Assembly (NCBI GenBank): GCA_002753735.1 | Contig: PEAN01000011.1 | Span: forward strand, 1 to 64,000 | Reading direction: 5' to 3' | Length of the DNA: 64,000 bases | Origin: Magnetococcales bacterium DCbin4 | Lineage (GTDB): Bacteria; Pseudomonadota; Magnetococcia; Magnetococcales; UBA8363 | Notes under the pieces: generated by a model | Told to the model about the DNA's origin: nothing | Databases searched by the model: none | The model's input: only the letters and a program-made list of their open reading frames with translations | Shown here: positions 8,372 to 18,750 of the stretch, piece after piece | Position numbering within the stretch: position 1 is the first letter of the stretch | How the letters are laid out: every line of letters starts with the position of its first letter | Made by a program: the position numbers and the translations under genes

Positions 8372-10668
8372 GCCGACTCCTGACGTTCCATTTGCGCCAA
8401 GTCTTCAAGATCCTTTCCACGTTGACGGACCCGGTTCTCGTAACTGGTCTGATTTTTCGTACACAAGAGCGTATGCGGGCTGCCCCTGCGTTCTGTCTTG
8501 AAATCAAGATCGCAGCCTGCCCGCGCAATGGTGGATTCGACGTGTTTGCGCTTGGCTTCGGCAGCCCTGAAGGCCCACTGTCTTTCCTTTGGATCAGCCA
8601 GGAACTGTTCAAGTTCCCGGCAGTGCATACATTGACAGGAAAGCTTGCTTTTCCGCTTCCAATCGCCTGGCGGCTCCAACGGTTCGGCGATACGGGTCCT
8701 CAGGTGCGTCAGACAGGTTGACAGGAGACGTTGACAGGCCACCATGCCCTGCGTCTCCGGTTTTTTGCGCAACTCCAGAATGGCTGGCACGAGAATTTTG
8801 TCCAAGTCATAGGTCTTGGGGTTGGACAGAATGTGATCGGCAACCCGATGGGACGGTGTGGCATCCAGGAGACCCAGGACCAGAACAAGATCGACAACGT
8901 CTTCCGGGTTCACAGGCTTGGGACGGTGCCATGCCGGTTCGGAAGGAGAATCCCCGTCGCCAGGAAGGGCGTCTACAAGAGTGACCGTCGTCGCCAGAAA
9001 ATTTTCCCGGAAGGATCCATTCAGCCCCTCAATGGCGGATCGCAACAGTTGGGTACAGCCGCCAAAACATTTCCGGGCATTGCCGGAGATGACAAGGTCA
9101 ATCAATTTCAGGGCATGCACTGGGTCCAAAAACGCAAGGGCCGAGAGCATGGCCGGGTTGTCCGCCTTGCTGTAGACACCTTGGGCGGTTCGCTCCGCCA
9201 AAAAAATTGAAATGTTCTTTTCATCCCGCAATTTGACAAGAAGGGAGAGAAAGGAGGTTTCATCGCTTGTTTTCTCACTTGATGGCCAGGATCGCCATTT
9301 CTTTTCCGGCCAGGAAGAGATCATGTAACCCGCCAGTTCATGGGCTTGTCGCCATTGGGGTCCATGAACATCCTGGCCATCCTCGATCCACTGATCCGTC
9401 AACATTTGCAGGTAGGGCAGCGTGATTGCAAGCCCGCCTTGACAGATCACCGCCAAACGTCGCTCCTTCGGCCAAAGCACCAAAGCGGCACGTTGGTAAA
9501 GTCGCTCGAAGGAAGGACCTTCATTGCCACTGGCCTCCTCAAACTCCAGTTCATCGGGATCGACGCCATCGAAAGCATTCTCCGGGGACAGTTCCTCGTC
9601 CAGAAAGGGTAACGTCCCAAGTTGAACGGGCCGATCCTCCATGTCTCGCCAGTTTTTGAGTACAAGTCTGCGGTCACAGACTTCACCAACCTCCAGGTCG
9701 GGCTCATCGCGCCATCCACGGCGCGGCATGTATTCCTGCACATAATCAGCGATACCGCTCTCCTCGATGGAAAGAAGGGCAAGATGGAGTTCACATTCCG
9801 CTTCCCGAGCCGCCGTGCGCAGTACGGAAGCCCGGGCGGCATCCTTCCCCTTCAGTGATGCAAAAGAGACCCCCGCTTCCGTGTAGGCATGCTCCAGAGG
9901 GTAGACCAGTTTTTCCGGCCGGGTGTCCTCATTCGATCTTTTCCCGGTCACCCATTCCTGAAGCAAAGTTGTGATATTTCTCTCCTCCTTGGAATCGTCG
10001 GGAGGCTCGGGTGGCAAGGTGGCACCAGGAAACAGCAGGTTGTAAATGAGAACCAGACGAAAGCCCGAGGTGACGGGTTTCACTTCGTGTTTACAGTCGG
10101 CGTAAAAGGCCGCAAAGGCAACTTCCGAGGGAGACGAACAATTCAGATCCAGTTGCACCTGCCGATTCCGATGACTCACGATTAATTCACCGCCACCATG
10201 AAGGGAAGGAAGAACGATGACCAAGGTGGCGAACATGCCGTTCACCTTTTCGGTATCGCGGTGATTCAGGAAGAAACCACCTTCGTCATAGATCAGGAGT
10301 TTATAAAGTTCCGCTGAGATCTCTTGGCCGATTCCGAGTCCCTCGGTGACTTGACCGACGATGGCCTCCAGGGTTTCCGCCCATCGCCGACCCTGAATCT
10401 GAACACCATCGGCTGGGATCTGCCAGGTTCGCCGCACGGAAGTATCCACCAGGGTTTCCATTCCCCGGCCATAGGGGGCCTGTTCGGCGATGGCGATCAA
10501 TTGCCGTGCTTGAAAAGGGAGAAGCGGCAGGGCAATGGGGCCGACACCAGCCACCTCCATGAGGGGGGTGTGGATCTCCATACGGCCAGAAAAGGAGAAA
10601 TCACCGGCGCGTTGGATACCATCCAATGATTCCGAGAATCTGGTGTTGAGGGTAGAACTTGTTTTCAT
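8368..10668 (-). CDS. Large 2OG-Fe(II) oxygenase (prolyl-4-hydroxylase-like)
   Basis: A 766-residue protein whose N-terminal 215 residues form a P4H-type dioxygenase domain. IYDEGGFFLNHRDTEK gives the HxD iron ligands His136 and Asp138, GGGELIVSH follows, and CKHEVKPVTSGFRLVLIYNL supplies distal His194 and Arg204 for 2-oxoglutarate. Such enzymes hydroxylate protein or nucleic-acid substrates using O2 and 2OG. The remaining 550 residues are probably helical, end in a Lys/Arg-rich tail with cysteines (CQCMHCREL), and match nothing I recognise. The stop overlaps the Rpn start by ATGA. Only 33 bases separate it from the first ATG of the divergent SNF2 frame. The substrate is unknown. Confidence 0.85.
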   Translation of the reverse strand: MKTSSTLNTRFSESLDGIQRAGDFSFSGRMEIHTPLMEVAGVGPIALPLLPFQARQLIAIAEQAPYGRGMETLVDTSVRRTWQIPADGVQIQGRRWAETLEAIVGQVTEGLGIGQEISAELYKLLIYDEGGFFLNHRDTEKVNGMFATLVIVLPSLHGGGELIVSHRNRQVQLDLNCSSPSEVAFAAFYADCKHEVKPVTSGFRLVLIYNLLFPGATLPPEPPDDSKEERNITTLLQEWVTGKRSNEDTRPEKLVYPLEHAYTEAGVSFASLKGKDAARASVLRTAAREAECELHLALLSIEESGIADYVQEYMPRRGWRDEPDLEVGEVCDRRLVLKNWRDMEDRPVQLGTLPFLDEELSPENAFDGVDPDELEFEEASGNEGPSFERLYQRAALVLWPKERRLAVICQGGLAITLPYLQMLTDQWIEDGQDVHGPQWRQAHELAGYMISSWPEKKWRSWPSSEKTSDETSFLSLLVKLRDEKNISIFLAERTAQGVYSKADNPAMLSALAFLDPVHALKLIDLVISGNARKCFGGCTQLLRSAIEGLNGSFRENFLATTVTLVDALPGDGDSPSEPAWHRPKPVNPEDVVDLVLVLGLLDATPSHRVADHILSNPKTYDLDKILVPAILELRKKPETQGMVACQRLLSTCLTHLRTRIAEPLEPPGDWKRKSKLSCQCMHCRELEQFLADPKERQWAFRAAEAKRKHVESTIARAGCDLDFKTERRGSPHTLLCTKNQTSYENRVRQRGKDLEDLAQMERQESA

Positions 10669-10806
10669 TGAGATTTAACAGTATGATAATGTTGTTATTC
10701 AATGACCAGTCACCATTCACAGATGAAGCCTTTTCATCCAGCGCCCAGAAGACCACCAAGTCTCGGAGGGAAAATTGTCAGGCATGGAAAAGGAGTGCTG
10801 GAAGAC

Positions 10807-13800
10807 ATGACATCTCTACAATATGAGGAACTTTTCCGTTTGGCCCGGAACGAGTACGCGCTCCTGACGGCAACATCACAGGCAGTTCTCCAGTTTCTTT
10901 CCGTTCTGTTTGAACCCGTCAATCGGACGAACCTGGCAAAATATCTTCGCGGTTCGGGCATTCGGGGTGATGACGGCAAACCGCTGTCTACCAAGGCACT
11001 GGCCGATATTCTCGATCCCATGGTCAAGCTGAATCTGGTGATCCGCACAACCATGGGTACCACCGATTATTATGCCTGTTCCCGCAATATCGCCTTTCAT
11101 GCTACCCGGGCCGCCATGGATTCTGGCCGGTTCAGCGCCATGGCTGAGGTCGTCCGCAATGAAATACCCGTCTATTCCTATGGGTTCTCAAAGAGGATTG
11201 TCCGCTTTGACGTTTGCCTGAGGGAGTTGCGCCTGGCTCTTTTTTCCCATGATGAAAAACAGGTAGGCACCCTGTTCCAAGCCTGTCACGAACAGTTCCC
11301 GGAGAAAATGACCCGTCAGTCGCTTTTTTCCATTCTCTGCGCAAGTCCGTTCGATGGTGTGTGGTTTCGGAATCTTCCGGTTGCCATTCAGGCTGTAGCC
11401 GTGGAAGAGATGGTCGTGCATCGGTTGGAACATTTTGAAGATATAGCAGATCTGTTGTCCCTCCTGCAAGAACGGCTTCGTAAACCCGATGATGCACACA
11501 ACACGCTTTTCCGGAAATTGGCATGCAGCATCATGCTGTTTCGGGGCGATCTTGTCCAGACTCAGGTCATCCTTGATTCGACTGAAGAAATCGACGGAAG
11601 GGATTCCTTGTGGGGTTGGCTGCACTTTTTGCGCGGCGAGAATGAATCGGCCATCCAAGCCTATGAACGGCGGTTGCGGACGGTACGCAAGATGAATGAC
11701 AAAAGACAGATCGTTCTGGGCATGCTGAGTGGAATTTTTTATCTTCTCGCCTTGCTTAAAAGTAATGATGCCCGCAACCGTACCCGGGTTGCAGAGTTCA
11801 TGGACATGATCCATAAGAAACCCATTGTGTCGATCAATCCGGCTTACGGGTGTTTCAGTGCGCTCTTTCTGGCGCAACAAAACAGAATGGAGGAAGCCAA
11901 TATTCTGGTGTCGGAGACCGCAACCGACGAACGGGCATGCTGTTTTGGGCGATTGTTCAAGGCAGTGGGTCGATTCTGGGTGGATCCTGAATTCGCCCGC
12001 AGGCAAGGAGCGGGTGTACCTGTTTTGTTCGAACAGGCCAGAGCCAACGGTTACCAGTGGGCCGCCATGGAGCTTGCAGGTCTCATGGCCGCCATGGACC
12101 CGAATGCGTTGGATCATGCCGAATATGCCGCCAGGGTCCAACGGGAAACGGGCATGCATCGCCTGTTACCCATTGTCGCCCGGGAAGAATCCTGGGAGCG
12201 TGCCTTGAAGGCGCTGATCGACATGGGTGCCGTCGGCACGGGCAAAACCACCACCAATAGCAACACGGAGCGTCGGCTGGCATGGATGATCAACCTGTTT
12301 GGCAATATCGTGATGAATATTCAACCCCTGGAGCAGATCCGTTCCGCCAAAGGGGTCTGGTCCAAAGGACGGCCCATTCCCTTGAAACGGCTTGTCCGCA
12401 ATACCGGAAAGCTGGATTTTCTGACGGCACAGGACCGGAAAATCTCCTCTGCCATCACCGGTTACAGCAACTACTATAACGGAGTGCATTACGAATTCAT
12501 CTGGCAAAAAGCCATTCTGGCCATGGTGGGGCACCCATTGGTATTCCTGGAAGACCACCCCGATACCAACATCGAGATCGTAAAAGCGGAACCGGAACTG
12601 CTGGTCGAACAAAAGGGCGGCCAGGTCAGCATCCGTTTTGCCGAGGTGGCAGAAAATGAAGGTGTCATCGTCATTCAAGAAACCCCCACGCGCTGCAAAG
12701 TGGTTGAGGTCACGGCAGCGCACCGGAAAATAGCGCAGATTCTCGGCCCCAAAGGACTTCGCGTTCCATCCACGGTCAACAACCAGGTGATGCAGGCGAT
12801 GCAGGCCATTTCTCCCCTGGTCACCATCCATTCCGGCATCGGTGGCAGTGTTGCAAATATCAATGAGGTCCCATCCGATTCCACCCCGCACATACATTTG
12901 ATGCCTTACGACGATGGACTCAGAGTGAAACTTCTGGTCCGACCATTTTCAGGTGAAGGGCCTTATTTCCAGCCTGGAAAAGGTGGAAATGTCCTCATTG
13001 CCGAGGTGAACGGTACCCGGATGCAGACGCAAAGAAATCTTAAAGATGAACTGACGCGCGCCAATACCGTGATGACGAAATGTTCCGCCCTTTTTCCGGG
13101 TGAAGACTGTACCGATTGGATTCTCGGGGACCCTGAATCGTGCCTGGAGCTGCTCCTGGAATTGAAAACCGTATCCGACCAAGCCGTGGTTGCCTGGCCG
13201 GAGGGAGAAAAACTGCGGGTCAGTCAGCCAGTGGCCATGGATGGCATGCGGGTTCGGATCCAACGTGATCAGGACTGGTTTTCACTGACTGGAGAACTTA
13301 CGCTGGATGAGGGTTTGGTCATGGACATGGCCCAATTGCTGGATCTGGCGCGGGACAGGGACAGCCGCTTCATCCCTCTCGGCGAAGGCCGCTTTCTGGC
13401 GTTGACGGAACTCTTCCGCCGACAGTTGGCGGAAATCAACGACTTTTCTGAAAAAGGGGCCAAAGGACGACGTTTTCACCCACTTGCCGGGCAGATCTTT
13501 CAGGAATTGCTCGCTGATGTCGAAAAAATTGATGCGGACAACCATTGGAAAGCCCATCTCAAAAAGCTCGACCGCGCTCTGAACGTTGACCCGGAGATTC
13601 CTTCCACGTTGCAGGCGGCGTTGCGCGATTATCAGGTGAGTGGGTTTCGGTGGCTCGCCAGACTGGCAGCCCGGGGTGTCGGAGCTTGTCTCGCGGACGA
13701 CATGGGGTTGGGCAAGACCCTTCAAGCCTTGACCCTTCTTCTTTATCGAGCCCGGGAAGGGCCATCGTTGGTGGTGGCGCCGACCTCCGTAGGCTCGAAC

Positions 13801-14994
13801 TGGCTGGCGGAGATCAGCCGTTTTGCGCCCACTCTGAACGGCATCCTGTTCGGCCAGGCTCCAAGGCAGCCAACCCTGAATGCGCTGCAACCCTTTGATG
13901 TGGTGGTTTGCAGCTATGGCCTGCTCCAGATGGAAGCGGAGATGCTGGCGGCAGTGCGTTGGAATGTCATCGTTCTCGACGAGGCGCAGGCCATCAAGAA
14001 CCGGCTCACCAAGCGCTCGCAGGCAGCCATGGCACTGAACGGATCATTCCGGTTGCTCACTACCGGCACGCCGATGGAAAACCATCTCGGAGAACTTTGG
14101 AATCTGTTTCAGTTCATCAATCCCGGGCTTCTTGGACGACTGGAGGTGTTCAACGAACGGTTCGCCGCGCCCATTGAACGCCAGGGGGACAAAAACGCCC
14201 AGAAAAGATTGCGCAAACTGATCCAGCCTTTTCTGTTGCGGCGCACCAAGAACCAGGTTCTTGAGGAACTGCCGCCACGTACCGAGGTCACCCTGAACGT
14301 CGAAATGAGTCCGGAGGAGACCGCTTTTTACGAAACCCTGCGCCGCAAAGCCATCGAACAGATCGAAAGTCTGGATGTTCCCGTGGAACAGAAACGGTTT
14401 CGGATCCTGGCCGAGATCATGCGCCTGCGCCGTGCCTGTTGTAACAGCCGCCTGGTCCTGCCCGACAGCCCCATCGAGAGTAGCAAGTTGACTCTTTTCT
14501 GGGAGGTGGTGGAAGAGTTGCTGGAGAACCGACACAAGGCGCTGGTTTTCAGCCAGTTTGTGGATCACCTCGCCATTATGCGCACCTTATTGGACGAAAA
14601 ACGGGTTGCCTATCAGTATCTGGATGGCAGCACGCCGGCCAGGGAACGGCAACGCCGTGTGGATGCCTTTCAATCCGGTGCAGGCGATCTGTTTCTCATC
14701 AGCCTGAAGGCCGGCGGCATGGGCATCAATCTGACGGCGGCCGATTATGTCATTCACATGGATCCGTGGTGGAACCCGGCGGTAGAGGACCAGGCCTCGG
14801 ATCGAATTCATCGCATCGGCCAACTGCGTCCAGTAACGATCTACCGTTTGGTCACCCGGGGCACCATCGAGGAAAAAATCGTGGAACTGCATCGGCACAA
14901 GCGCGATCTTGCGGATGGTCTTCTGGAAGATGCTGACATGAGCGGCAAATTGTCCATGGAAGAATTGTTGCGCATGATTCACGGACAAACATGA
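10807..14994 (+). CDS. SNF2-family DNA-dependent ATPase/helicase
   Basis: A cytoplasmic Swi2/Snf2 translocase of 1,395 residues that would use ATP to move on DNA and remodel or strip bound protein. The C-terminal third has the two RecA-like lobes: LADDMGLGKTLQAL (Walker A, near residue 965), VVAPTSVGSNWLAEI, VLDEAQAIKN (DEAQ, near 1058), TTGTPMENHLGELW, LISLKAGGMGINLTAADYVI and DRIHRIGQ (motif VI). The N-terminal 900 residues hold a winged-helix-like segment and a helical repeat region but no known catalytic motif. I prefer ATG 10807 because AAAAGGAG lies 11 bases upstream and leaves 138 bases for divergent promoters. The frame also opens at ATG 10702, which has no clear ribosome-binding site. 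Confidence 0.9.
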   Translation: MTSLQYEELFRLARNEYALLTATSQAVLQFLSVLFEPVNRTNLAKYLRGSGIRGDDGKPLSTKALADILDPMVKLNLVIRTTMGTTDYYACSRNIAFHATRAAMDSGRFSAMAEVVRNEIPVYSYGFSKRIVRFDVCLRELRLALFSHDEKQVGTLFQACHEQFPEKMTRQSLFSILCASPFDGVWFRNLPVAIQAVAVEEMVVHRLEHFEDIADLLSLLQERLRKPDDAHNTLFRKLACSIMLFRGDLVQTQVILDSTEEIDGRDSLWGWLHFLRGENESAIQAYERRLRTVRKMNDKRQIVLGMLSGIFYLLALLKSNDARNRTRVAEFMDMIHKKPIVSINPAYGCFSALFLAQQNRMEEANILVSETATDERACCFGRLFKAVGRFWVDPEFARRQGAGVPVLFEQARANGYQWAAMELAGLMAAMDPNALDHAEYAARVQRETGMHRLLPIVAREESWERALKALIDMGAVGTGKTTTNSNTERRLAWMINLFGNIVMNIQPLEQIRSAKGVWSKGRPIPLKRLVRNTGKLDFLTAQDRKISSAITGYSNYYNGVHYEFIWQKAILAMVGHPLVFLEDHPDTNIEIVKAEPELLVEQKGGQVSIRFAEVAENEGVIVIQETPTRCKVVEVTAAHRKIAQILGPKGLRVPSTVNNQVMQAMQAISPLVTIHSGIGGSVANINEVPSDSTPHIHLMPYDDGLRVKLLVRPFSGEGPYFQPGKGGNVLIAEVNGTRMQTQRNLKDELTRANTVMTKCSALFPGEDCTDWILGDPESCLELLLELKTVSDQAVVAWPEGEKLRVSQPVAMDGMRVRIQRDQDWFSLTGELTLDEGLVMDMAQLLDLARDRDSRFIPLGEGRFLALTELFRRQLAEINDFSEKGAKGRRFHPLAGQIFQELLADVEKIDADNHWKAHLKKLDRALNVDPEIPSTLQAALRDYQVSGFRWLARLAARGVGACLADDMGLGKTLQALTLLLYRAREGPSLVVAPTSVGSNWLAEISRFAPTLNGILFGQAPRQPTLNALQPFDVVVCSYGLLQMEAEMLAAVRWNVIVLDEAQAIKNRLTKRSQAAMALNGSFRLLTTGTPMENHLGELWNLFQFINPGLLGRLEVFNERFAAPIERQGDKNAQKRLRKLIQPFLLRRTKNQVLEELPPRTEVTLNVEMSPEETAFYETLRRKAIEQIESLDVPVEQKRFRILAEIMRLRRACCNSRLVLPDSPIESSKLTLFWEVVEELLENRHKALVFSQFVDHLAIMRTLLDEKRVAYQYLDGSTPARERQRRVDAFQSGAGDLFLISLKAGGMGINLTAADYVIHMDPWWNPAVEDQASDRIHRIGQLRPVTIYRLVTRGTIEEKIVELHRHKRDLADGLLEDADMSGKLSMEELLRMIHGQT

Positions 14995-15008
14995 AGGCTT
15001 GATTGGTG

Positions 15009-15422
15009 TCATCTTGCCATAAGGACACCGGCCAACATCCGCAGCCCATCCCGAACGCCCTCTGAAACCGGATAAGGCATCTCAGACGGAAAAAGCACCA
15101 CGCGTTCCTCTTGATCACTCGATCTCAGAATTTTTTCGATCAACGACGTTTGATCTTCAATGGCCCTTATCGCATCGACGTAGTCACGAAGAGCCTTGGA
15201 ACGCAACCCTATCCGTATCGCCTTAAAATATCGCCGGTGTCCAGACAAATTTTTCTCTGGATCCCATTGCACCAAGACATGGGACTTCCCGATCAGGGCA
15301 GCCCATACTTTTTCGTCTTGATTTTGGCATTCTTCAAAGTGGGTGGATTGGGCTGATTCCAAGGATGGAATCGAAAAAGGCCCGATCAATGTCAACGCCC
15401 AGCACCTTCGCTTTTCCCTCAT
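15009..15422 (-). CDS. Hypothetical protein, 137 residues
   Basis: The frame converges on the SNF2 gene, with only 14 bases between stops. The product has no signal peptide, membrane segment or recognised domain; a charged middle (AIRIGLRSKALRDYVDAIRA) looks helical. The start is uncertain because AAAGGAG sits only one base from the ATG. I cannot assign a function. Confidence 0.4.
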   Translation of the reverse strand: MREKRRCWALTLIGPFSIPSLESAQSTHFEECQNQDEKVWAALIGKSHVLVQWDPEKNLSGHRRYFKAIRIGLRSKALRDYVDAIRAIEDQTSLIEKILRSSDQEERVVLFPSEMPYPVSEGVRDGLRMLAGVLMAR

Positions 15423-15576
15423 GCTCCTTTCCGCCTTTTCCTATTCTCAGACTTCCTGATCCCGGACGGTATTTCCACCAATTAACCGGAATTAATAACG
15501 GCACTTTGATTCGCTGGTTTCAGTGGTAACCTCTCTGTGGTGACTACCAACGGTCAAGCCTGGGGAGCGAGCGGAG

Positions 15577-15852
15577 ATGCGTCAGCCATTTTCACCTGGA
15601 TTCCCCGAAGGCGCTGAGAAGATCGATGCAAGCCTGAGCATTCTCAGAAAAGACGGTCACGTCACTTATTTTATCGGCAGCAACAACTACTTTTCCCACC
15701 GCGAAGGTGACAAGAGCGAAGAGCGTTTTGCAATCGCCAGCCTGATGGTCAACGGCCACGGAAATGGATATACTGTTCCCGGAATTGCCCCCGGAATTGC
15801 CCCCGGAATTGCGGAATTGGCCCCGGAATTGGCTTGCCTGGTCGAAGCATGA
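15577..15852 (+). pseudogene. Truncated transposase-like N-terminus
   Basis: A 91-residue frame with GGAG just before the ATG. Residues 10-58 (EGAEKIDASLSILRKDGHVT, YFIGSNNYFSHREGDKSEER, FAIASLMVNGH) resemble, from memory, the N-terminus of helix-turn-helix transposases carried by scattered insertion elements. The expected helix-turn-helix and catalytic parts are absent. After VNGHGNGYTV the frame runs into the 12-base repeats at 15778-15832 and stops. It probably marks the right boundary of the accessory island. Confidence 0.5.
15778..15832 (+). repeat. Short tandem repeat, CCCGGAATTGCC units
   Basis: Three copies of a 12-base unit (CCCGGAATTGCC) are followed by degenerate GGAATTGG copies. 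They encode PGIA repeats at the end of the truncated transposase-like frame, consistent with slippage in non-functional DNA. Confidence 0.8.
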
Positions 15853-15972
15853 TGCAGACTGAAAATGATTAACGCAAGCCATAAACCGGATATCCTCTTA
15901 TTGCCAGGAACCTGATGTTTTGTTATGCTCTCTTGGTGAATTCTGCATACGTTAGGGAGTAAGCGTCAGAAG

Positions 15973-18750
15973 ATGAAAACAAGGATTATTTCCCTGGTGG
16001 TCATCATGACAACCGTAGCTGCCGCCGTCTGTGCCATCGCCCTGATCTCGCTCTATCAAGCGGCGTTTGAGCGCCATGAAGCACTTCTCCGTGATTTCGT
16101 TGATACCCAGGTTCGAGTTTTGAGTGGGCAGTTTCGGCAAGATCGCCTTTTGAGCCGGGCGTTGGCCTCCGTTCCTTCGAAGATGTTGGGTACGATTGTC
16201 CGCGCCCACAAGGATGACCAATTCCAGATGACCATCAAGCACCTCAAGCGCATTCATCATGCGGATCGTGGATTTGGTGAGACAGGCGAGATCGTCGTGG
16301 CCCTGCGCCAGGGGGACAAACTGTCATTCATCATGAGCGGTCGGGACAGCAATGGAGCAGGAACCCGCATGCTGCCCTCAGATACGTCATTGGCAGAACC
16401 CATGCGCCGGGCGCTTTCGGGACTGACTGGCAGTATGGTGGGCTTGGACTATCAGGGTGAGGTGGTGTTGGCGGCGTACGCCCCCCTGAGGGACATCAAC
16501 GCCGGAGTCGTTGCCAAAATGCACTTGTCGGAAGTGCGGAAGCCATTCATCCGGGCTATCGCTATCGCCCTGGTGTGGGGAGTGGTCATTGTCGGTGTGG
16601 GCCTGATCCTGTTTTATTGGGTGAGCAATCCAATCATCGTAATAATGAACCGGACAATCAATGAACTCCAGGAAAGCAAGATAACCCTGGAAATGGCCAA
16701 AAAAATGGCCAGACTGGGGCATTGGAGCTACAGTCCCGTCAGGAAGCAGTTTCTTTGGTCTGCTGAGATGTTTGCCATACTGGGCTGCGACCCGAAAAAG
16801 CTCCCTTACGAATATGCGGAATACCAGGACCTCCTGCATGAGGAGGATTGGCCGTTGTTCGATCAGGCATTGCAGAATGTCAGCCGCGGTGTGCCCTTCA
16901 ATGTGGTGGTGCGTATGGCATCGCCGGGCCAACCCCTGCGCCACGTTCACTTCCAGGGGGGGCCGGGCAATGGCCACCCACATGCTGGCAATGATGTTTT
17001 CGGCGTTTGCCAGGATGTTACGGAATACAAGGAGATGGAAAGATCCTTGCGGGATGCCAAGGAGTCGGCGGAGTTGGCCAACAAGGCCAAAAGCGATTTT
17101 CTGGCCTTCATGAGTCATGAAATCCGTACCCCCATGAATGGGGTCCTGGGCATGGCCGATCTGCTCCTCAGAACCCCCCTGACATCACAGCAATACCATT
17201 ATATTCATACCATCCATCGTTCCGGGCGACTGTTGTTGCGCATCATCAATGATATTCTGGACCTCTCCAAGATTCAGGCGGGACGCCTGGAGATGGAATT
17301 GTGCTCTTTTGATCTGGGTGAGGTTGTTCAGGATTTGCACAGCATGTTTGCAGACATGGCCCGGTCGAAGGGTTTGACATTTTCCAGTCAGGTTGCCAAC
17401 GATGTGCCCACCCATGTGTTGGGTGATCCCTATCGCCTCAACCAAATCCTGTTCAACCTGCTGGGTAATGCCATCAAGTTCACGCAACATGGCAGGGTTT
17501 CCTTGGCTGTCCAGGTGGTCGAATCGCGGGATGACGATGTGATGTTGCGCTTTACAGTCAGTGACACCGGCATCGGCATTTCTGCTGAGAATCAAGGTCG
17601 GGTGTTCAATAAATTCACCCAGGAAGATTCCTCGGTAACAAGACGTTTTGGCGGGACCGGGTTGGGATTGTCCATTACCCGGGAGTTGGTCCGGATCATG
17701 GATGGCACGTTGGATATGGAGAGTGCGCCAGGAAAGGGATCGACGTTCTGGTTTGTGCTCCGGTTCGGCAAAACCCAGGCGGGGGACCAACGAAAAATCA
17801 ACCCCTGGCGAAGGGTGCAGACCGACTCCACGTCGGATGACCGGCGTTTTGAAGGGCGGGTTCTGGTCGTCGAGGACAACTATGTCAATCGGGAGGTGGT
17901 GGTTGCGACTTTGGAGCTGTTTGGATGCCAGGTGACGGCTGTTGACGATGGTTTGAAGGCATTGAGCTTGGTGCTGAATGCCCAATCCCCCCCGGACGCC
18001 ATCCTCATGGATTGCGAGATGTCGGTGTTGGATGGTTTTGAAACCGCCAGGCGTCTTCGCCAGTGGGAGCAGCAGAACCATGTGCCGCGCGTACCCATCA
18101 TTGCCCTGACGGCGCATGTGTTGCAGGAAAGCCGGGAACAATGCCTGGAAGCCGGGATGGATGACTTCTTGAGCAAGCCGTTCAGATTTGCCGATTTGGC
18201 CGAGGTATTGCAGCGCTGGTTGCCATTGGTGAACGGTGACCAACCCGGTCATCAGTCTTGTATCGGTTTGCTGGAGCCCGGGAATCCGGGCTTTGAAACC
18301 CGGGATCAGAATGCCGTGAATCAGCGGCCCGATGAGATGGAAATCCCCGCCGGACCACAGTCGGGTGGCTTGGGGGAGGTTTCCGCGACCATTCTGGACC
18401 GGGCTGCCTTGGACTCATTGCTCCGGTTGGAGCGCAAGGGGAATGTTCGTTTGCTGGGTGCCATGTTGGAACATTATTTTACCCGGACAACGGAATTGCT
18501 CGCCGAATTGGAATCGGCCCTGGAAAGCGAAGATCATGAGGGGGTACGGGTGGCGGCGCATACCTTGAAATCATCCAGCCTGACCTTGGGGGCTGTGCGT
18601 CTGGCAGAGCTGGGACGGCTCATGGAGGCGGGCTCCACCGACAAAGATCGGGTACGGCATTGCCTGGGGTTGTGTGATGAGGCTTTTGCGCAAGTCAAGA
18701 CCGAATTGAATGCCTTCCTCTCTCTGCAAATCGGAGACGGTGTGACATGA
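15973..18750 (+). CDS. Membrane hybrid histidine kinase (PAS-HisKA-HATPase-REC-HPt)
   Basis: A 925-residue phosphorelay kinase. TM1 is at residues 4-27, then a periplasmic sensor of about 165 residues, TM2 ([20 protein letters not shown], about 195-214), a PAS region (about 240-350), HisKA with [20 protein letters not shown] (His382) and HATPase motifs ([24 protein letters not shown]). A receiver follows (VLVVEDN..., Asp680 in [12 protein letters not shown], Lys in SKPF), then a C-terminal HPt ([13 protein letters not shown], His863). It thus carries a full His-Asp-His relay in one chain. It is the first gene of a four-gene operon and its stop overlaps the next start by ATGA. The signal is unknown. 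Confidence 0.93.
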   Translation: MKTRIISLVVIMTTVAAAVCAIALISLYQAAFERHEALLRDFVDTQVRVLSGQFRQDRLLSRALASVPSKMLGTIVRAHKDDQFQMTIKHLKRIHHADRGFGETGEIVVALRQGDKLSFIMSGRDSNGAGTRMLPSDTSLAEPMRRALSGLTGSMVGLDYQGEVVLAAYAPLRDINAGVVAKMHLSEVRKPFIRAIAIALVWGVVIVGVGLILFYWVSNPIIVIMNRTINELQESKITLEMAKKMARLGHWSYSPVRKQFLWSAEMFAILGCDPKKLPYEYAEYQDLLHEEDWPLFDQALQNVSRGVPFNVVVRMASPGQPLRHVHFQGGPGNGHPHAGNDVFGVCQDVTEYKEMERSLRDAKESAELANKAKSDFLAFMSHEIRTPMNGVLGMADLLLRTPLTSQQYHYIHTIHRSGRLLLRIINDILDLSKIQAGRLEMELCSFDLGEVVQDLHSMFADMARSKGLTFSSQVANDVPTHVLGDPYRLNQILFNLLGNAIKFTQHGRVSLAVQVVESRDDDVMLRFTVSDTGIGISAENQGRVFNKFTQEDSSVTRRFGGTGLGLSITRELVRIMDGTLDMESAPGKGSTFWFVLRFGKTQAGDQRKINPWRRVQTDSTSDDRRFEGRVLVVEDNYVNREVVVATLELFGCQVTAVDDGLKALSLVLNAQSPPDAILMDCEMSVLDGFETARRLRQWEQQNHVPRVPIIALTAHVLQESREQCLEAGMDDFLSKPFRFADLAEVLQRWLPLVNGDQPGHQSCIGLLEPGNPGFETRDQNAVNQRPDEMEIPAGPQSGGLGEVSATILDRAALDSLLRLERKGNVRLLGAMLEHYFTRTTELLAELESALESEDHEGVRVAAHTLKSSSLTLGAVRLAELGRLMEAGSTDKDRVRHCLGLCDEAFAQVKTELNAFLSLQIGDGVT

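Noticed and set aside
15005-15028. GGTGTC...GACACC as terminator of the SNF2 gene
   Set aside because: The 6-bp stem has a long loop and no T-tract.
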